Below the pieces are notes generated by a model, which saw only the letters and a program-made list of their open reading frames with translations, made no database searches and was not told the origin of the DNA. A DNA stretch of 42,196 nt from contig CANGLK010000010.1 in assembly GCA_947454735.1 (NCBI GenBank), forward strand, positions 1 through 42,196, in the 5' to 3' direction. This DNA comes from Candidatus Nanopelagicaceae bacterium. GTDB lineage: Bacteria; Actinomycetota; Actinomycetes; Nanopelagicales; Nanopelagicaceae. The position numbers and the translations under genes were made by a program. The number at the start of each line of letters is the position of its first letter. Position 1 is the stretch's first letter. This document shows, piece after piece, positions 1 to 10,530 of this stretch.

Positions 1-84
1 AATGCAATCTTGGTAGGCGAGACACTTGTGAAATCTGGTAATCCGCGAACGGCTATTGAGCAACTTCTAGGTCGCACGAGATAG
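1..84 (+). CDS. trpC: indole-3-glycerol phosphate synthase, C-terminal fragment
   Basis: Only the last 27 codons are in the window; frame 1 is open from base 1 to a TAG at 82-84. The readable peptide contains ILVGETLVKSGNPRTAIEQL, which fits the last strand and helix of the IGPS barrel (family pattern A-x-L-V-G-E-x-L-V-x-S-x-D-P). The enzyme closes the indole ring in tryptophan synthesis. It is followed after 23 bases by trpB and trpA, which supports the call. No catalytic residue is visible in this fragment, so the assignment rests on the tail motif and the context. Confidence 0.8.
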   Translation, partial: NAILVGETLVKSGNPRTAIEQLLGRTR

Positions 85-107
85 CACTGTAAAGGTAGCC
101 TTCCTCC

Positions 108-1319
108 ATGACGCTGATTGAGAGCTCCGAGATTCTCGGACATTTTGGTCCTTATGGAGGCCGCTTCGTTCCCGAGGCCCTTATTGCAGCCCTCGAAGAG
201 CTCGATGCAGCTCATCAATCTGCAATCAACGACGCTGCATTTCAAAGTGAGTTAGCAGAGCTTCATCGCACTTACACGGGTCGACCATCGATTCTTACAG
301 AGGCGAAACGCTTTGCAGAACATGCGGGTGGTGCACGAATTCTTCTCAAGCGCGAAGATCTCAATCACACAGGTAGCCACAAGATTAATAACGTTCTTGG
401 TCAAGCGCTTCTGACAAAGAAGATGGGCAAGAAGCGAATTATCGCAGAGACGGGTGCGGGTCAACATGGAGTTGCATCGGCAACTGCCGCCGCGCTGATG
501 GGCCTTGATTGCGTCGTGTATATGGGCGAGGAAGATACAAAGCGCCAAGCGCTCAACGTTGCGCGCATGAAGCTACTTGGCGCCGAAGTTATTCCGGTGA
601 CATCAGGATCGCGCACACTCAAAGATGCAATTAACGAAGCGATGCGCGATTGGGTGACCAACGTCGAAGATACACATTACCTTCTCGGTACTGTTGCAGG
701 ACCTCATCCATTTCCAACGATGGTCCGTGACTTCCACAAGATCATCGGTGAAGAGGCTCGCGAACAAGTTCTTGCCCTCGTCGGTCGCCTTCCCGATGCA
801 GTTCTTGCATGTGTTGGCGGCGGCTCCAATGCAATTGGAATCTTCCACCGCTTCATCTCTGATGAAGGCGTTCGCCTTATCGGTCTTGAAGCAGGCGGTG
901 ATGGAGTAGAGACCGGCCGCCATGCAGCGACTATTACCGGTGGATCTCCTGGAGTTCTCCACGGAACTCGCTCATATGTTCTTCAAGATGAGAACGGGCA
1001 GACCGTCGAGTCACATTCAATCTCAGCGGGACTTGATTATCCGGGCGTTGGGCCAGAGCATGCATATCTTCATGACATCGGTCGCGCCGAATATCGTGCA
1101 ATTACAGATAAAGAAGCGATGGAAGCTTTCTCGCTCCTGAGTAAAACTGAGGGCATCATTCCCGCAATTGAAACTGCACATGCGCTAGCTGGTGCGATGA
1201 AGGTCGGTAAGGAACTCGGTCCCGATGCAATCCTTCTTATCAACCTCTCTGGTCGCGGAGATAAAGATGTGCAGACAGCTGCGCAGTACTTTGGCATTCC
1301 ACTCGGTGATGAAAAATGA
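108..1319 (+). CDS. trpB: tryptophan synthase beta chain
   Basis: This PLP enzyme joins indole and L-serine to make tryptophan, working as an alpha2-beta2 complex with TrpA. The 403-residue length is normal for the family. The PLP lysine is K92 in the HTGSHKIN motif, the catalytic glutamate is E114 in AETGAGQHG, and the phosphate-binding GGGSN loop is at 237-241. The ATG at 108 lies just upstream of the conserved [10 protein letters not shown] stretch. The gene overlaps trpA by four bases (ATGA), so the two are probably translationally coupled in a trpC-trpB-trpA operon. Confidence 0.97.
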   Translation: MTLIESSEILGHFGPYGGRFVPEALIAALEELDAAHQSAINDAAFQSELAELHRTYTGRPSILTEAKRFAEHAGGARILLKREDLNHTGSHKINNVLGQALLTKKMGKKRIIAETGAGQHGVASATAAALMGLDCVVYMGEEDTKRQALNVARMKLLGAEVIPVTSGSRTLKDAINEAMRDWVTNVEDTHYLLGTVAGPHPFPTMVRDFHKIIGEEAREQVLALVGRLPDAVLACVGGGSNAIGIFHRFISDEGVRLIGLEAGGDGVETGRHAATITGGSPGVLHGTRSYVLQDENGQTVESHSISAGLDYPGVGPEHAYLHDIGRAEYRAITDKEAMEAFSLLSKTEGIIPAIETAHALAGAMKVGKELGPDAILLINLSGRGDKDVQTAAQYFGIPLGDEK

Positions 1320-2116
1320 GCACACCGCTAGAACAACTATTCGAGAAGACTCGTAGCGAAAAGCGCGCAGCTCTCATCGCCTATATCCCTGCCGGCTTTC
1401 CAACAATTGAAGGCTCTCATCGCATCATCGAGGCCTTTGTTGAAGGGGGAGTAGATGCGATTGAGATCGGCTTTCCTTATAGCGATCCCGTGATGGATGG
1501 CCCAACAATTCAAGAAGCTGCTGTTACTGCCCTCAATAATGGAACATCTGCAACCGATGTTTTAGATGCACTTGAAGTCGCAGTAAAGACGGGCACGCCT
1601 TCAGTAGTCATGACGTACTGGAATCCCATCGAAAAGTTTGGCGTTGAGAAGTTTGCTCAAGCAATTTCTGATCGAGGAGGCTCAGGTGTAATTCACCCAG
1701 ATATCACCATTGAAGAATCGGCGCCGTGGCTTCGCGCAACTCAGCTCTCTGCAATCAATCCCATCTATGTTGTTGCACTCAGTACCTCTGATGAAAGATT
1801 GGCAAAGGTAACTTCTGCCTGTAGTGGCTTCGTCTACGCTGCAAGCATCATGGGAGTGACCGGCGCCCGCGCCTCTGTCTCTTCAGGGGCAGAAGGGCTC
1901 GTGGCTCGAATCCGCAAGACGACAGATCTGCCAGTAGCAGTTGGCCTTGGAGTTTCAACGCGCGAACAAGCCCGTGGCGTTGCCGCCTATGCCGATGGAG
2001 TCATCGTGGGATCGGCTTTTGTGAAGGCTATTCTCGATGCGCCAAGCTTTGAAGATGGGCTAAAGGCAATCACATCCTTGGCGCGCGAGCTATCTCTCGG
2101 TGTTCGAGGACAGTAA
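1316..2116 (+). CDS. trpA: tryptophan synthase alpha chain
   Basis: This TIM-barrel lyase splits indole-3-glycerol phosphate to indole and glyceraldehyde 3-phosphate and channels indole to TrpB. The 266-residue protein carries the family signature around residues 46-63 ([18 protein letters not shown]). E50 and D61 match the two catalytic acids known as Glu49 and Asp60 in Salmonella TrpA. It starts inside the trpB stop region. It appears to be the last trp gene here, because the next gene begins 42 bases later behind a possible promoter (TATATT near 2121). Confidence 0.97.
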   Translation: MSTPLEQLFEKTRSEKRAALIAYIPAGFPTIEGSHRIIEAFVEGGVDAIEIGFPYSDPVMDGPTIQEAAVTALNNGTSATDVLDALEVAVKTGTPSVVMTYWNPIEKFGVEKFAQAISDRGGSGVIHPDITIEESAPWLRATQLSAINPIYVVALSTSDERLAKVTSACSGFVYAASIMGVTGARASVSSGAEGLVARIRKTTDLPVAVGLGVSTREQARGVAAYADGVIVGSAFVKAILDAPSFEDGLKAITSLARELSLGVRGQ

Positions 2117-2158
2117 CCCATATATTAACCCCGTAATCCGATTGAAAGTGAGCACGTA

Positions 2159-2833
2159 ATGTCCGAGAAGAAGCCAGGTAAAGATAACTTCACTCGTTAT
2201 CTCGTCATTGGAGTAGTTGTAGCCGTGGTTGCAATTATGGTCGTGCCAACGGTCATCTCTAAGACCAAGTCTGTCTCACAGGAAATTCCTTCAACGGTTA
2301 CCTCCGAAAACGGTTATGCAATCGCATTTAATACTGAGCTCACGGGAGTTCCCGTAGTCGATATCTATGAAGATTTCCAATGCCCAATCTGTCAGCAATT
2401 TGAAGGCCTCAATGGAAAGTACATCAATTCATTGGTGACAGATAAGAAGGCGACAGTAAAGTTCCACTCACTCTCATTTATCGGACCCGAATCGGTTCGA
2501 GCTGCTAATGCTGGCGCTTGTGCAAATGATGAAGGAAAGTTTGTCGCTATGCACCTTTCCCTCTATGCAAATCAATCTAGCTCTGAGAATTCTGGAGCAT
2601 GGACCAACGATCGCCTCATCGAAATTGCAAAGGCAGCAGGAATATCGAGTTCCAAATTTAGCGACTGCGTGAAGAGTGGAAAGTATCAAGGGTGGGTCGG
2701 AAAAGTTGCAGATGCCGCCTCTAAGGCAGGCGTAAGCTCAACTCCAACAGTATTTGTCGATGGCAAAGAGATTGATCGAAACTCTGAGTACTTCAGCGCT
2801 GATAAATTCAAGGCAGCGATAGAGCGCGGTTAA
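2159..2833 (+). CDS. membrane-anchored DsbA-like thiol-disulfide protein
   Basis: This 224-residue protein has a short basic N-terminus, one membrane helix at about residues 14-33, and an extracytoplasmic thioredoxin-fold domain. The active site is C75-P-I-C78, preceded by DFQ as in DsbA-like proteins. The cis-proline loop is STPTVFVDG at about residues 194-202. The long insert between them fits the helical domain of the DsbA family. It probably oxidises or isomerises disulfides in exported proteins; the substrate is unknown. It lies one base from lgt, so the two envelope genes are likely co-transcribed. The ATG at 2159 follows a GTGAG ribosome site. Confidence 0.87.
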   Translation: MSEKKPGKDNFTRYLVIGVVVAVVAIMVVPTVISKTKSVSQEIPSTVTSENGYAIAFNTELTGVPVVDIYEDFQCPICQQFEGLNGKYINSLVTDKKATVKFHSLSFIGPESVRAANAGACANDEGKFVAMHLSLYANQSSSENSGAWTNDRLIEIAKAAGISSSKFSDCVKSGKYQGWVGKVADAASKAGVSSTPTVFVDGKEIDRNSEYFSADKFKAAIERG

Positions 2834-2834
2834 T

Positions 2835-3641
2835 ATGCTTCAATCAATTCCAACGCCGAGTATCTCGGTTGTTGAAATTGGACCCTTTACAATCCATGCC
2901 TATGCGCTCTGCATTATTACCGGAGTCGCAGTTGCAATCTGGTTGAGCAATAGACGTTTCGTTGCAGCTTTTCCTGATGTTCGCGGCGTCGTGGGAGATG
3001 TAGCGATCATTGCAGTACCTGCAGGCGTTCTCGGGGGGCGCCTCTATCACGTCATCACAACGCCAGAGCGATTTTTTGGCAGGAATGGCCACCCAGAAGA
3101 TATTCTGAAAATCTGGGAGGGCGGACTCGGAATCTGGGGCGCCATTGCCCTCGGCGGGGCGGGTGCCTTTGTTGGGTATCTCTATCTCGGCCGCACTCGA
3201 ACGCTGCCACAATTTCGCTACTTTGCCGATGCAGTAGCTCCAGGCGTTATCTTTGCTCAAGCAATTGGTCGTTGGGGAAATTGGTTTAATGGCGAACTTT
3301 TCGGTCGTCCAACCAATCTGCCATGGGCGCTAGAGATTCCACGATGGGCACGGCCATCTGGCTATGAAGAATTCTCCACTTTTCACCCCACCTTTCTCTA
3401 TGAATCACTCTGGTGCGCGCTCGTTGGTTTCATCCTCCTTCGCTTGGGTTCACGATTGAAGGGTGGGCAATTATTCGCTCTATATGTCGCGGCATACTGT
3501 CTAGGGCGACTAGGTTTTGAATTACTTCGCATCGATAGCGCCCATCACATTGCCGGAATCCGAATCAATGTCCTCGTTGCAATAGTGGTAGGTCTCATCT
3601 CTCTCGCGTTATTCCGACGTTTTTCCCGTAACCCGCGATAA
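2835..3641 (+). CDS. lgt: prolipoprotein diacylglyceryl transferase
   Basis: This integral membrane enzyme moves diacylglycerol from phosphatidylglycerol to the lipobox cysteine of prolipoproteins. The 268-residue protein has about seven hydrophobic segments and the Lgt signature GRWGNWFNGELFG at 145-157, with the key arginine R146. The segment WEGGLGIWG at about 94-102 aligns with the E. coli loop that holds an essential histidine (H103). Here a tryptophan stands in that place, which I recall as typical of actinobacterial Lgt. It starts one base after the DsbA-like gene, so it is probably translationally coupled. Confidence 0.95.
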   Translation: MLQSIPTPSISVVEIGPFTIHAYALCIITGVAVAIWLSNRRFVAAFPDVRGVVGDVAIIAVPAGVLGGRLYHVITTPERFFGRNGHPEDILKIWEGGLGIWGAIALGGAGAFVGYLYLGRTRTLPQFRYFADAVAPGVIFAQAIGRWGNWFNGELFGRPTNLPWALEIPRWARPSGYEEFSTFHPTFLYESLWCALVGFILLRLGSRLKGGQLFALYVAAYCLGRLGFELLRIDSAHHIAGIRINVLVAIVVGLISLALFRRFSRNPR

Positions 3642-3650
3642 GGTAGAAAT

Positions 3651-4373
3651 ATGGGTATCGAAGAAGTTCGCATTCGCAATCTTGAACATAAGGGACATCG
3701 CTCTGGATGGCTCCGTGCCGCTGTTCTTGGAGTCAATGATGGCCTCGTCGCAACAGCTTCTTTAATGGTCGGTGTTGCAGCTGCGAGTGCCTCACTCTCA
3801 AATGCCAAATCAATTCTTATCTCAACAGGTGTTGCAGGAATTTCAGCGGGCGCTCTCTCAATGGCAGTTGGCGAATACATTTCAGTCCGATCTCAAACAG
3901 ATATTGAAAACTCAGATCGATTACTAGAGATTGCACATCTTGCAGCAGACCCAGAAGGCGAACTCGAAGAGCTCGTTGAGATTTATAAGGAGCGCGGTCT
4001 CGATGATGGCCTGGCTCGACAAGTTGCTCAGCAACTCACCGAGAAGGATGCGCTCAATACCCACCTTCGAGATGAATTGGGGCATCACCCTCACTCAAAG
4101 GCTCGTCCAGTTCAGGCTTCAATCGCCTCTGCAATTGCCTTCACTCTCGGCGGCCTCATTCCCTTCGTTGGCGTATTTGCTCCCACCTTTTCAAAGATCT
4201 CTTACTCCATCATCACCTTCGCGATTGTGGGCCTCATTGCAGCAGGAGTGATTGGCGCAAAGATTTCAGGTTCCAAGGTGCTCCTTCCCACCCTTCGCGT
4301 GGTCATCGGCGGCTGCCTTGGTATGGCAATCACCGCTGGACTCGGTCAGCTCTTCCACGCTTCAGTCGCATAA
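3651..4373 (+). CDS. VIT1/CCC1-family metal transporter
   Basis: This 240-residue membrane protein belongs to the VIT family of iron and manganese transporters. Evidence is the first helix motif LGVNDGLVATASLMVGVAAA (about 26-45) and the second helix ISAGALSMAVGEYISVRSQ (about 64-82). An acidic cytoplasmic segment at about 90-145, rich in glutamate, matches the metal-binding domain of the family. Three more hydrophobic helices follow. It likely exports or detoxifies Fe(II) or Mn(II); the substrate cannot be read from sequence. It lies nine bases after lgt on the same strand. Confidence 0.85.
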   Translation: MGIEEVRIRNLEHKGHRSGWLRAAVLGVNDGLVATASLMVGVAAASASLSNAKSILISTGVAGISAGALSMAVGEYISVRSQTDIENSDRLLEIAHLAADPEGELEELVEIYKERGLDDGLARQVAQQLTEKDALNTHLRDELGHHPHSKARPVQASIASAIAFTLGGLIPFVGVFAPTFSKISYSIITFAIVGLIAAGVIGAKISGSKVLLPTLRVVIGGCLGMAITAGLGQLFHASVA

Positions 4374-4400
4374 AGTTGCTCTAGAAGCAGGGCATTTGGG

Positions 4401-4430
4401 TAGTCATTGCGCCCTTGTGGTTGCTACCCT
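4401..4430 (+). promoter_or_regulatory. candidate promoter for gltBD
   Basis: A TGC-TACCCT extended -10 (TACCCT at 4425-4430) lies 18 bases after a weak -35 candidate, TAGTCA at 4401-4406. The predicted transcript start near 4437 gives a leader of about 64 bases. The same TACCCT hexamer is found before livK. This is a pattern match only. Confidence 0.45.
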
Positions 4431-4452
4431 TTGCCTCACTTAAGACGGGCCA

Positions 4453-4498
4453 TCGTTGTCCCCGCCTCGATTAATTAGAGCGTAAAGAAGGACAACGA
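4453..4498 (+). promoter_or_regulatory. gltB leader hairpin covering the ribosome site
   Basis: TCGTTGTCC at 4453-4461 is perfectly complementary to GGACAACGA at 4490-4498, giving a 9-bp stem with a 28-base loop. The gltB ribosome site AAGGA lies at 4488-4492, so three of its bases fall in the stem. Both arms lie inside the predicted leader. This could be translational control of glutamate synthase; no known riboswitch consensus was recognised. Confidence 0.45.
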
Positions 4499-4500
4499 GC

Positions 4501-7500
4501 ATGGCGCTTCAATCCAATTACCCAAGCCCACAGGGTCTCTACGATCCTGCCCTCGAGCATGATGCATGCGGCGTTGCGATGGTGGCAACTCTCAACAAAG
4601 TTGCAACACATGAAATCGTCGCAAAGGCTCTTACCGCACTTCGCAATCTCGAGCACCGTGGGGCATCAGGTGCTGAACCAGATTCCGGTGATGGTGCAGG
4701 AATTCTTATTCGCGTTCCAGATGCTTTCTATCGCGCAGAAGTAAAGTTCACACTTCCTGCAGAAGGTTCCTATGCAACTGGTATTGCATTTATGGCTCAA
4801 GGAAAAGATCTCAAAGGCGAGATTGAAAAGTTAGCTACAGAAGAAGGTCTCACCATTCTTGGATGGCGCGAACTTCCCATTAACTCTGCTTCACTCGGCA
4901 AGACAGCGCTCTCTGTCATGCCAGATTTCCAGCAAGTATTTATCTCAGGCAATAATGGCGAAAGCGGTATTTCGCTCGATCGTAAAGTCTTCTGTCTTCG
5001 CAAGCGTGCTGAGCATGCGTTAGATCTCTACTTCCCATCACTTTCATCGCAGACAATCGTCTATAAGGGCATGCTTACAACAGGTCAGCTTGAAGAGTTC
5101 TTCCCTGATCTCAGCGATGAGCGAGTTGTTTCACCGCTTGCACTAGTTCACTCACGTTTTTCTACAAATACATTCCCATCGTGGCCACTTGCTCACCCTT
5201 ATCGATATATCGCACATAATGGTGAAATCAACACAGTTAAGGGAAACCGTAACTGGATGCGCGCCCGTGAATCACTACTTAAGAGCGAATACTTTGGTGA
5301 GGACCTCGATCGCATCTTCCCAATCGTTGAAATGTCTGGCTCAGACTCTGCATCATTCGATGAAGTTCTTGAGCTTCTCTACCTCGGTGGGCGCTCACTT
5401 CCACATTCAATTTTGATGATGATTCCGGAAGCGTGGGAGAACCATGCGACGATGTCGCAGAAGCGCCGCGATTTCTACGCATTCCATGCATCGATGATGG
5501 AGCCATGGGATGGTCCAGCGTGTGTGACATTTACCAATGGTCATCAGGTTGGCGCAGTTCTCGATCGTAATGGTCTTCGTCCTTCACGTTACTGGGTAAC
5601 AGATGGCGGTCTCGTTGTGCTTGCATCTGAGGTAGGAGTTCTTGATTTCCCTGCAGAGAAGATCGTCCGCAAGGGTCGCCTGCAGCCAGGAAAGATGTTC
5701 CTTGTCGATATCGAATCAGGTCGCATTATTGAAGATGATGAGATCAAGGATTCATTGGCAGATGCCGCGCCATATGGTCAGTGGCTCGCAGATGGAATGG
5801 TGAAGCTCTCTGAACTTCCTGCTCGTGAACACATCATCTATCCACATAAATCTGTTGTTCGTCGCCAGAAAGCATTTGGATATACAGAGGAAGAGCTCAA
5901 GATCATCGTCGCTCCGATGGCAAAGTCCGGGGGAGAAGCTCTTGGTTCGATGGGAACAGATTCTCCAATTGCAGCACTTTCTAATAAGCCACGTTTGCTC
6001 TTTGATTACTTCACACAGCTCTTTGCTCAGGTGACAAATCCACCACTCGATGCAATTCGTGAAGAATTGGTGACAAGCCTTGGTGGTTCTATTGGACCAG
6101 AGCACAACTTGCTCGATCCAGGACCTGATTCATGTAAGCAGATTTCACTCGCATTCCCGGTGATTGATAATGATGAGCTTGCAAAGATCATTAACATCAA
6201 TGTTGATGATGAGTATCCAGAGCTTGCTGCACATGTAGTGCGTGGACTATTCCCAGTAACCGGCGATGGCAACACACTTCGCAATCGCCTAGAAGAGATC
6301 AAGCTCGAAGTTTCTCAGGCGATTAAAGATGGCGCACATGTCATCGTTCTCTCAGATCGTGATGGCGATGCAGAGGATTGCCCAATTCCTTCACTCTTGC
6401 TCACAGCTGCAGTGCACCACCACTTAATCCGCGAGAAGACTCGTACCCAAGTTGGGCTCATCGTTGAAGCTGGCGATGTTCGCGAAGTTCACCATGTTGC
6501 ACTTCTTGTTGGATATGGCGCAGCAGCGGTAAATCCATACCTTGTTATGGAATCTGCAGAGGATCTCGTTCGACAGGGAGTCATCACTGGCATCTCTCCA
6601 GAGAAGGCTGTCCGCAACACAATTAAGGCGCTCGGTAAAGGCGTACTTAAGGTGATGTCAAAGATGGGAATCTCAACAATCTCCTCTTACACAGGTGCAC
6701 AAGTATTTGAAGCAATTGGTCTTGCGCAGAATGTTGTCGATGAGTTCTTCGTTGGCACAACTTCTCGCCTAGGTGGTGTCGATCTCGACGTTATCGCCGA
6801 GGAGACAATTAAGCGTCACTTCTTGGCCTATCCAGTAGGCGGCGAAATTCCAGGTGCTAAGAAGCTCCCAGTGGGTGGCGAGTACCAGTGGCGTCGCGAT
6901 GGCGAGCCACACTTGTTCAATCCAGAGACTGTCTTTGCGCTACAGCACTCAACTCGCAATAAGCGTTATGACATCTTTAAGCGCTACACCACAGGGGTTA
7001 ATGACCAGAGCACGGCGTTGATGACCCTTCGCGGACTCTTCGAATTTAAAGAACGTACTCCAATTTCAATCGATGAGGTTGAACCAATCTCAGAGATTGT
7101 GAAGCGATTCTCAACAGGTGCAATGTCCTACGGATCTGTATCTCAGGAAGTGCATGAGACTCTTGCTATCGCAATGAACCGCCTTGGTGCAAAATCCAAT
7201 ACAGGTGAGGGTGGAGAGGATCCAATTCGCTTTATTCCACTTGAAAATGGAGATTCAAAGCGCTCTGCAATTAAGCAGGTTGCATCTGGTCGATTCGGCG
7301 TGACTAGTAATTACCTGGTCAATGCAGATGATATTCAGATCAAGATTGCACAGGGCGCAAAGCCTGGTGAAGGTGGTCAGCTTCCCGGTAACAAGGTATA
7401 TCCATGGGTTGCAAAGGCTCGTTACTCAACTCCTGGAGTCGGACTTATTTCACCTCCGCCTCACCACGATATCTATTCCATTGAAGATCTTGCACAGTTG

Positions 7501-9012
7501 ATTCACGATCTTAAGAATGCAAATAAGAATGCGCGTGTTCACGTCAAGCTTGTTGCAGAGGTCGGTGTAGGAACAGTTGCAGCAGGTGTATCTAAGGCAC
7601 ATGCAGATGTTGTTTTGATCTCAGGCCACGATGGTGGAACAGGTGCATCACCTTTGACATCACTCAAGCATGCTGGCGCACCATGGGAGCTAGGTCTTGC
7701 TGAGACACAGCAGACCCTTCTTCTCAATGGATTACGTGATCGCATCGTTGTTCAGACCGATGGACAGCTCAAGACAGGTCGCGATGTTGTTATTGCAGCC
7801 CTGCTTGGCGCAGAAGAGTTTGGTTTTGCAACAGCTCCGCTCGTTGTATCTGGCTGCATCATGATGCGCGTCTGCCATTTGGATACATGTCCAGTTGGTG
7901 TTGCAACTCAGAATCCAGAGCTTCGTGCACGATTTACCGGAAAGCCTGAATTCGTCGAAACATTCTTCGAATACATTGCAGAAGAGGTTCGCGAGATCCT
8001 GGCATCACTTGGCTTCCGCACATTGCTCGAGGCAATCGGACATGTTGAATACCTTGAGACAAAGAAGGCGGTAGATCACTGGAAGGCTGCGGGGCTCGAT
8101 CTCTCACCACTTCTTGTACGCCCAGATGTTGATTCATCTCTCTACTGCACAACAAAGCAAGACCATGGTCTTGCCGCAGCACTTGATAACACCCTCATTG
8201 AAAAGTCAGCACCAGCCCTTAACAAGGGGGAGAAGGTTTCCATCGACCTTCCAGTGCGCAATGTAAACCGCACAGTGGGAACAATGTTAGGCGCAGAGAT
8301 CACTCGTAAATACGGTGCGGAAGGTCTACCAACTGGCACCATCGATATCACGCTGCGCGGATCTGCAGGTCAATCTCTTGGTGCATTTACACCTCGCGGA
8401 ATGGTGATTCGCCTCTTCGGTGACTCCAACGATTATGTTGGAAAGGGAATCTCTGGCGGTCGCGTTGTCGTTCGTCCAGATGAGAAGGCAACTTTCCCTT
8501 CACAGGAAAATGTGATCGCAGGAAATGTCATTGGTTACGGAGCAACTGCTGGCGAGATCTATATTCGCGGCCTCGTAGGAGAGCGCTTCTGCGTTCGTAA
8601 CTCAGGTGCAACTGCTGTTGTTGAAGGCGTGGGAGATCACGCACTCGAGTACATGACAGGCGGAACAGTTGTCATCCTCGGTCGTACCGGTCGCAACATT
8701 GCAGCAGGTATGTCTGGTGGTCGTGCATTTGTTCTCGATCTCAATGCGGCTCTCGTCAATGGAGATATGGTCGATGTGCTTGCCGTTCCTACAGATGAGC
8801 GCGAGCGACTTCATGCAGCTGTCACAGATTTTGCAGCGGAGACAGGTTCAGAGGTTGCAAAGGCACTGCTTGCTGATTGGGATGCATCACTGAATCGCTT
8901 CTCACTGATCATGCCTCGTGACTATGCGCGAGTTCTTGCTTCGATGAAACGTGCAGTTGATGAAGGAAAACCTGAAGATACCTATGTAATGGAGGTTGCA
9001 GCAAATGGCTGA
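4501..9012 (+). CDS. gltB: glutamate synthase (NADPH) large subunit
   Basis: This subunit takes the amide of glutamine and adds it to 2-oxoglutarate, giving two glutamates; it works with GltD. The 1503-residue length is usual. The class II amidotransferase domain occupies about 1-410. Its catalytic cysteine is C23 (DACGVAMVA), so a 22-residue propeptide should be cleaved. The FMN-binding synthase domain covers about 800-1190, with a 3Fe-4S site at C1119, C1125 and C1130 (C-x5-C-x4-C). The GXGXG structural domain follows at about 1240-1480. AAGGA at 4488-4492 is the ribosome site. The stop overlaps gltD. Confidence 0.97.
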   Translation: MALQSNYPSPQGLYDPALEHDACGVAMVATLNKVATHEIVAKALTALRNLEHRGASGAEPDSGDGAGILIRVPDAFYRAEVKFTLPAEGSYATGIAFMAQGKDLKGEIEKLATEEGLTILGWRELPINSASLGKTALSVMPDFQQVFISGNNGESGISLDRKVFCLRKRAEHALDLYFPSLSSQTIVYKGMLTTGQLEEFFPDLSDERVVSPLALVHSRFSTNTFPSWPLAHPYRYIAHNGEINTVKGNRNWMRARESLLKSEYFGEDLDRIFPIVEMSGSDSASFDEVLELLYLGGRSLPHSILMMIPEAWENHATMSQKRRDFYAFHASMMEPWDGPACVTFTNGHQVGAVLDRNGLRPSRYWVTDGGLVVLASEVGVLDFPAEKIVRKGRLQPGKMFLVDIESGRIIEDDEIKDSLADAAPYGQWLADGMVKLSELPAREHIIYPHKSVVRRQKAFGYTEEELKIIVAPMAKSGGEALGSMGTDSPIAALSNKPRLLFDYFTQLFAQVTNPPLDAIREELVTSLGGSIGPEHNLLDPGPDSCKQISLAFPVIDNDELAKIININVDDEYPELAAHVVRGLFPVTGDGNTLRNRLEEIKLEVSQAIKDGAHVIVLSDRDGDAEDCPIPSLLLTAAVHHHLIREKTRTQVGLIVEAGDVREVHHVALLVGYGAAAVNPYLVMESAEDLVRQGVITGISPEKAVRNTIKALGKGVLKVMSKMGISTISSYTGAQVFEAIGLAQNVVDEFFVGTTSRLGGVDLDVIAEETIKRHFLAYPVGGEIPGAKKLPVGGEYQWRRDGEPHLFNPETVFALQHSTRNKRYDIFKRYTTGVNDQSTALMTLRGLFEFKERTPISIDEVEPISEIVKRFSTGAMSYGSVSQEVHETLAIAMNRLGAKSNTGEGGEDPIRFIPLENGDSKRSAIKQVASGRFGVTSNYLVNADDIQIKIAQGAKPGEGGQLPGNKVYPWVAKARYSTPGVGLISPPPHHDIYSIEDLAQLIHDLKNANKNARVHVKLVAEVGVGTVAAGVSKAHADVVLISGHDGGTGASPLTSLKHAGAPWELGLAETQQTLLLNGLRDRIVVQTDGQLKTGRDVVIAALLGAEEFGFATAPLVVSGCIMMRVCHLDTCPVGVATQNPELRARFTGKPEFVETFFEYIAEEVREILASLGFRTLLEAIGHVEYLETKKAVDHWKAAGLDLSPLLVRPDVDSSLYCTTKQDHGLAAALDNTLIEKSAPALNKGEKVSIDLPVRNVNRTVGTMLGAEITRKYGAEGLPTGTIDITLRGSAGQSLGAFTPRGMVIRLFGDSNDYVGKGISGGRVVVRPDEKATFPSQENVIAGNVIGYGATAGEIYIRGLVGERFCVRNSGATAVVEGVGDHALEYMTGGTVVILGRTGRNIAAGMSGGRAFVLDLNAALVNGDMVDVLAVPTDERERLHAAVTDFAAETGSEVAKALLADWDASLNRFSLIMPRDYARVLASMKRAVDEGKPEDTYVMEVAANG

Positions 9013-10459
9013 TCCAAAGGGATTTATGACAACCCCACGAGAGACACCTAAGCGTCGCCCCGTTGATGTGCGCATCCAAGATTGGCGCGAAGTCTACGAA
9101 CCACAGAGCTTCGAACACTTGCAGAAGCAAGCTGGTCGTTGCATGGATTGCGGTATTCCTTTCTGTCATAACGGATGCCCACTCGGCAATCTCATTCCTG
9201 AGTGGAATGACCTCATGTGGCGTGGATATAAATCAGATGCGCTCGATCGTTTGCATGCAACCAATAACTTTCCAGAGTTCACTGGTCGCCTCTGCCCAGC
9301 TCCATGCGAAACTGCATGCGTGGTTGGAATCAATCGCGATGCAGTCACAATCAAGCAGGTTGAACTTCGTACCATTGAAGAGGCCTTTGGATTTGGCGCA
9401 GTTAAGCCGATGATTCCAGATCGACTCACTGGTAAGACTGTCGCTGTCATCGGTTCAGGACCAGCAGGTCTTGCAGCTGCGCAGCAACTTACTCGCGCAG
9501 GTCACACCGTCGCAGTCTTTGAACGTGCAGATAAAATTGGCGGGCTACTTCGCTACGGAATTCCTGAATTTAAGATGGAGAAGAACATTCTCGATCGCCG
9601 CCTCGCCCAGATGGAGCAAGAGGGAACACGTTTTCGTCCTGGAGTTGCTGCAGGTAGCGACATCACAGGACAGGCGCTCCGTACTCGTTATGACGCAGTG
9701 CTTGTCGCAATCGGTGCAACACAGTGGCGCGACCTCAACGTTAAGGGCCGTGATCTCAAGGGGATCTACCAAGCGATGGAGTTCTTGCCATGGGGAAATA
9801 AGCAAGCCCTTGGTGAAGTTGAGACACCACCAATCAACGTTGCAGGTAAGCATGTTGTGATTCTCGGTGGCGGAGATACCGGTGCAGATTGCCTCGGTAC
9901 TTCAATTCGTCAGGGCGCAGCAAGCATTACTCAACTCGAGATCATGCCGCAGCCATCAGAGGATCGACCAGCAGGTCAGCCTTGGCCTACATATCCAATG
10001 ATCTTCCGCATCTCTAGCGCACATGAAGAGCTTGATAATCGAATCTTCGGTGTATCAACAGAGGAGTTCCTCGGAGATGAGAACGGAAATCTTCGCGCAC
10101 TCAAGATTGTTGAAACTCAGTTCGTGAATGGAAAGTTTGAATCTATTCCCGGAACAGAGCGCGAACTCAAAGCAGACTTTGCATTCTTGGCAATGGGCTT
10201 CACTGGTCCAGAGAAGTCTGTACTTCTCGATCAACTTGAGATCGAACTCGATGATCGTGGAAATATCGCACGTAATGGCGAGTTCCAAACAAATCAAGAG
10301 GACGTCTTCGTTGCAGGTGATGCTGGCCGTGGACAATCACTCATTGTCTGGGCAATCGCAGAGGGTCGTTCTGCAGCAGCAGCGCTCGATAGATATTTGA
10401 TGGGGGAGACTCAACTTCCTTCTCCCATCGAGCCAACGACTCGTCAGATGTTGGTCTAA
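9005..10459 (+). CDS. gltD: glutamate synthase (NADPH) small subunit
   Basis: This subunit takes electrons from NADPH through FAD and iron-sulfur clusters to the large subunit. I start it at ATG 9005 because GGAGG at 8991-8995 lies nine bases upstream; a TTG at 8996 in the same frame would touch the ribosome site. This gives 484 residues, overlapping gltB by eight bases. N-terminal cluster cysteines are C46, C49, C54, C58 and C97, C101, C105. The FAD dinucleotide fold is [10 protein letters not shown] at 150-159, and the NADPH fold is GGGDTG at 288-293. Confidence 0.96.
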   Translation: MADPKGFMTTPRETPKRRPVDVRIQDWREVYEPQSFEHLQKQAGRCMDCGIPFCHNGCPLGNLIPEWNDLMWRGYKSDALDRLHATNNFPEFTGRLCPAPCETACVVGINRDAVTIKQVELRTIEEAFGFGAVKPMIPDRLTGKTVAVIGSGPAGLAAAQQLTRAGHTVAVFERADKIGGLLRYGIPEFKMEKNILDRRLAQMEQEGTRFRPGVAAGSDITGQALRTRYDAVLVAIGATQWRDLNVKGRDLKGIYQAMEFLPWGNKQALGEVETPPINVAGKHVVILGGGDTGADCLGTSIRQGAASITQLEIMPQPSEDRPAGQPWPTYPMIFRISSAHEELDNRIFGVSTEEFLGDENGNLRALKIVETQFVNGKFESIPGTERELKADFAFLAMGFTGPEKSVLLDQLEIELDDRGNIARNGEFQTNQEDVFVAGDAGRGQSLIVWAIAEGRSAAAALDRYLMGETQLPSPIEPTTRQMLV

Positions 10460-10482
10460 AGCCATATAAATCACAGGTGAAA

Positions 10483-10502
10483 ACTGGCCAGTACTGGCCG
10501 GT
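10483..10502. promoter_or_regulatory. near-perfect palindrome at the pyk promoter
   Basis: ACTGGCCAGTACTGGCCGGT is a 20-bp dyad with one mismatched pair (T10485 with G10500). It has almost no loop, so it looks like a protein-binding operator and not an RNA hairpin. It ends four bases before a possible -10 (TTTATT, 10507-10512) and would cover the -35 region of pyk. A closely similar dyad lies before gap at 34609-34633. Confidence 0.5.
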
Positions 10503-10530
10503 CACATTTATTAATAGATAAGGTACGAAC

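Noticed and set aside
3545-3880. Minus-strand 111-codon frame over lgt and the VIT gene
   Set aside because: It spans the junction of two well-supported plus-strand genes and has low-complexity composition typical of shadows.
8996-9004. TTG start for gltD
   Set aside because: It is one base from GGAGG, too close to serve as start; ATG 9005 is well spaced.
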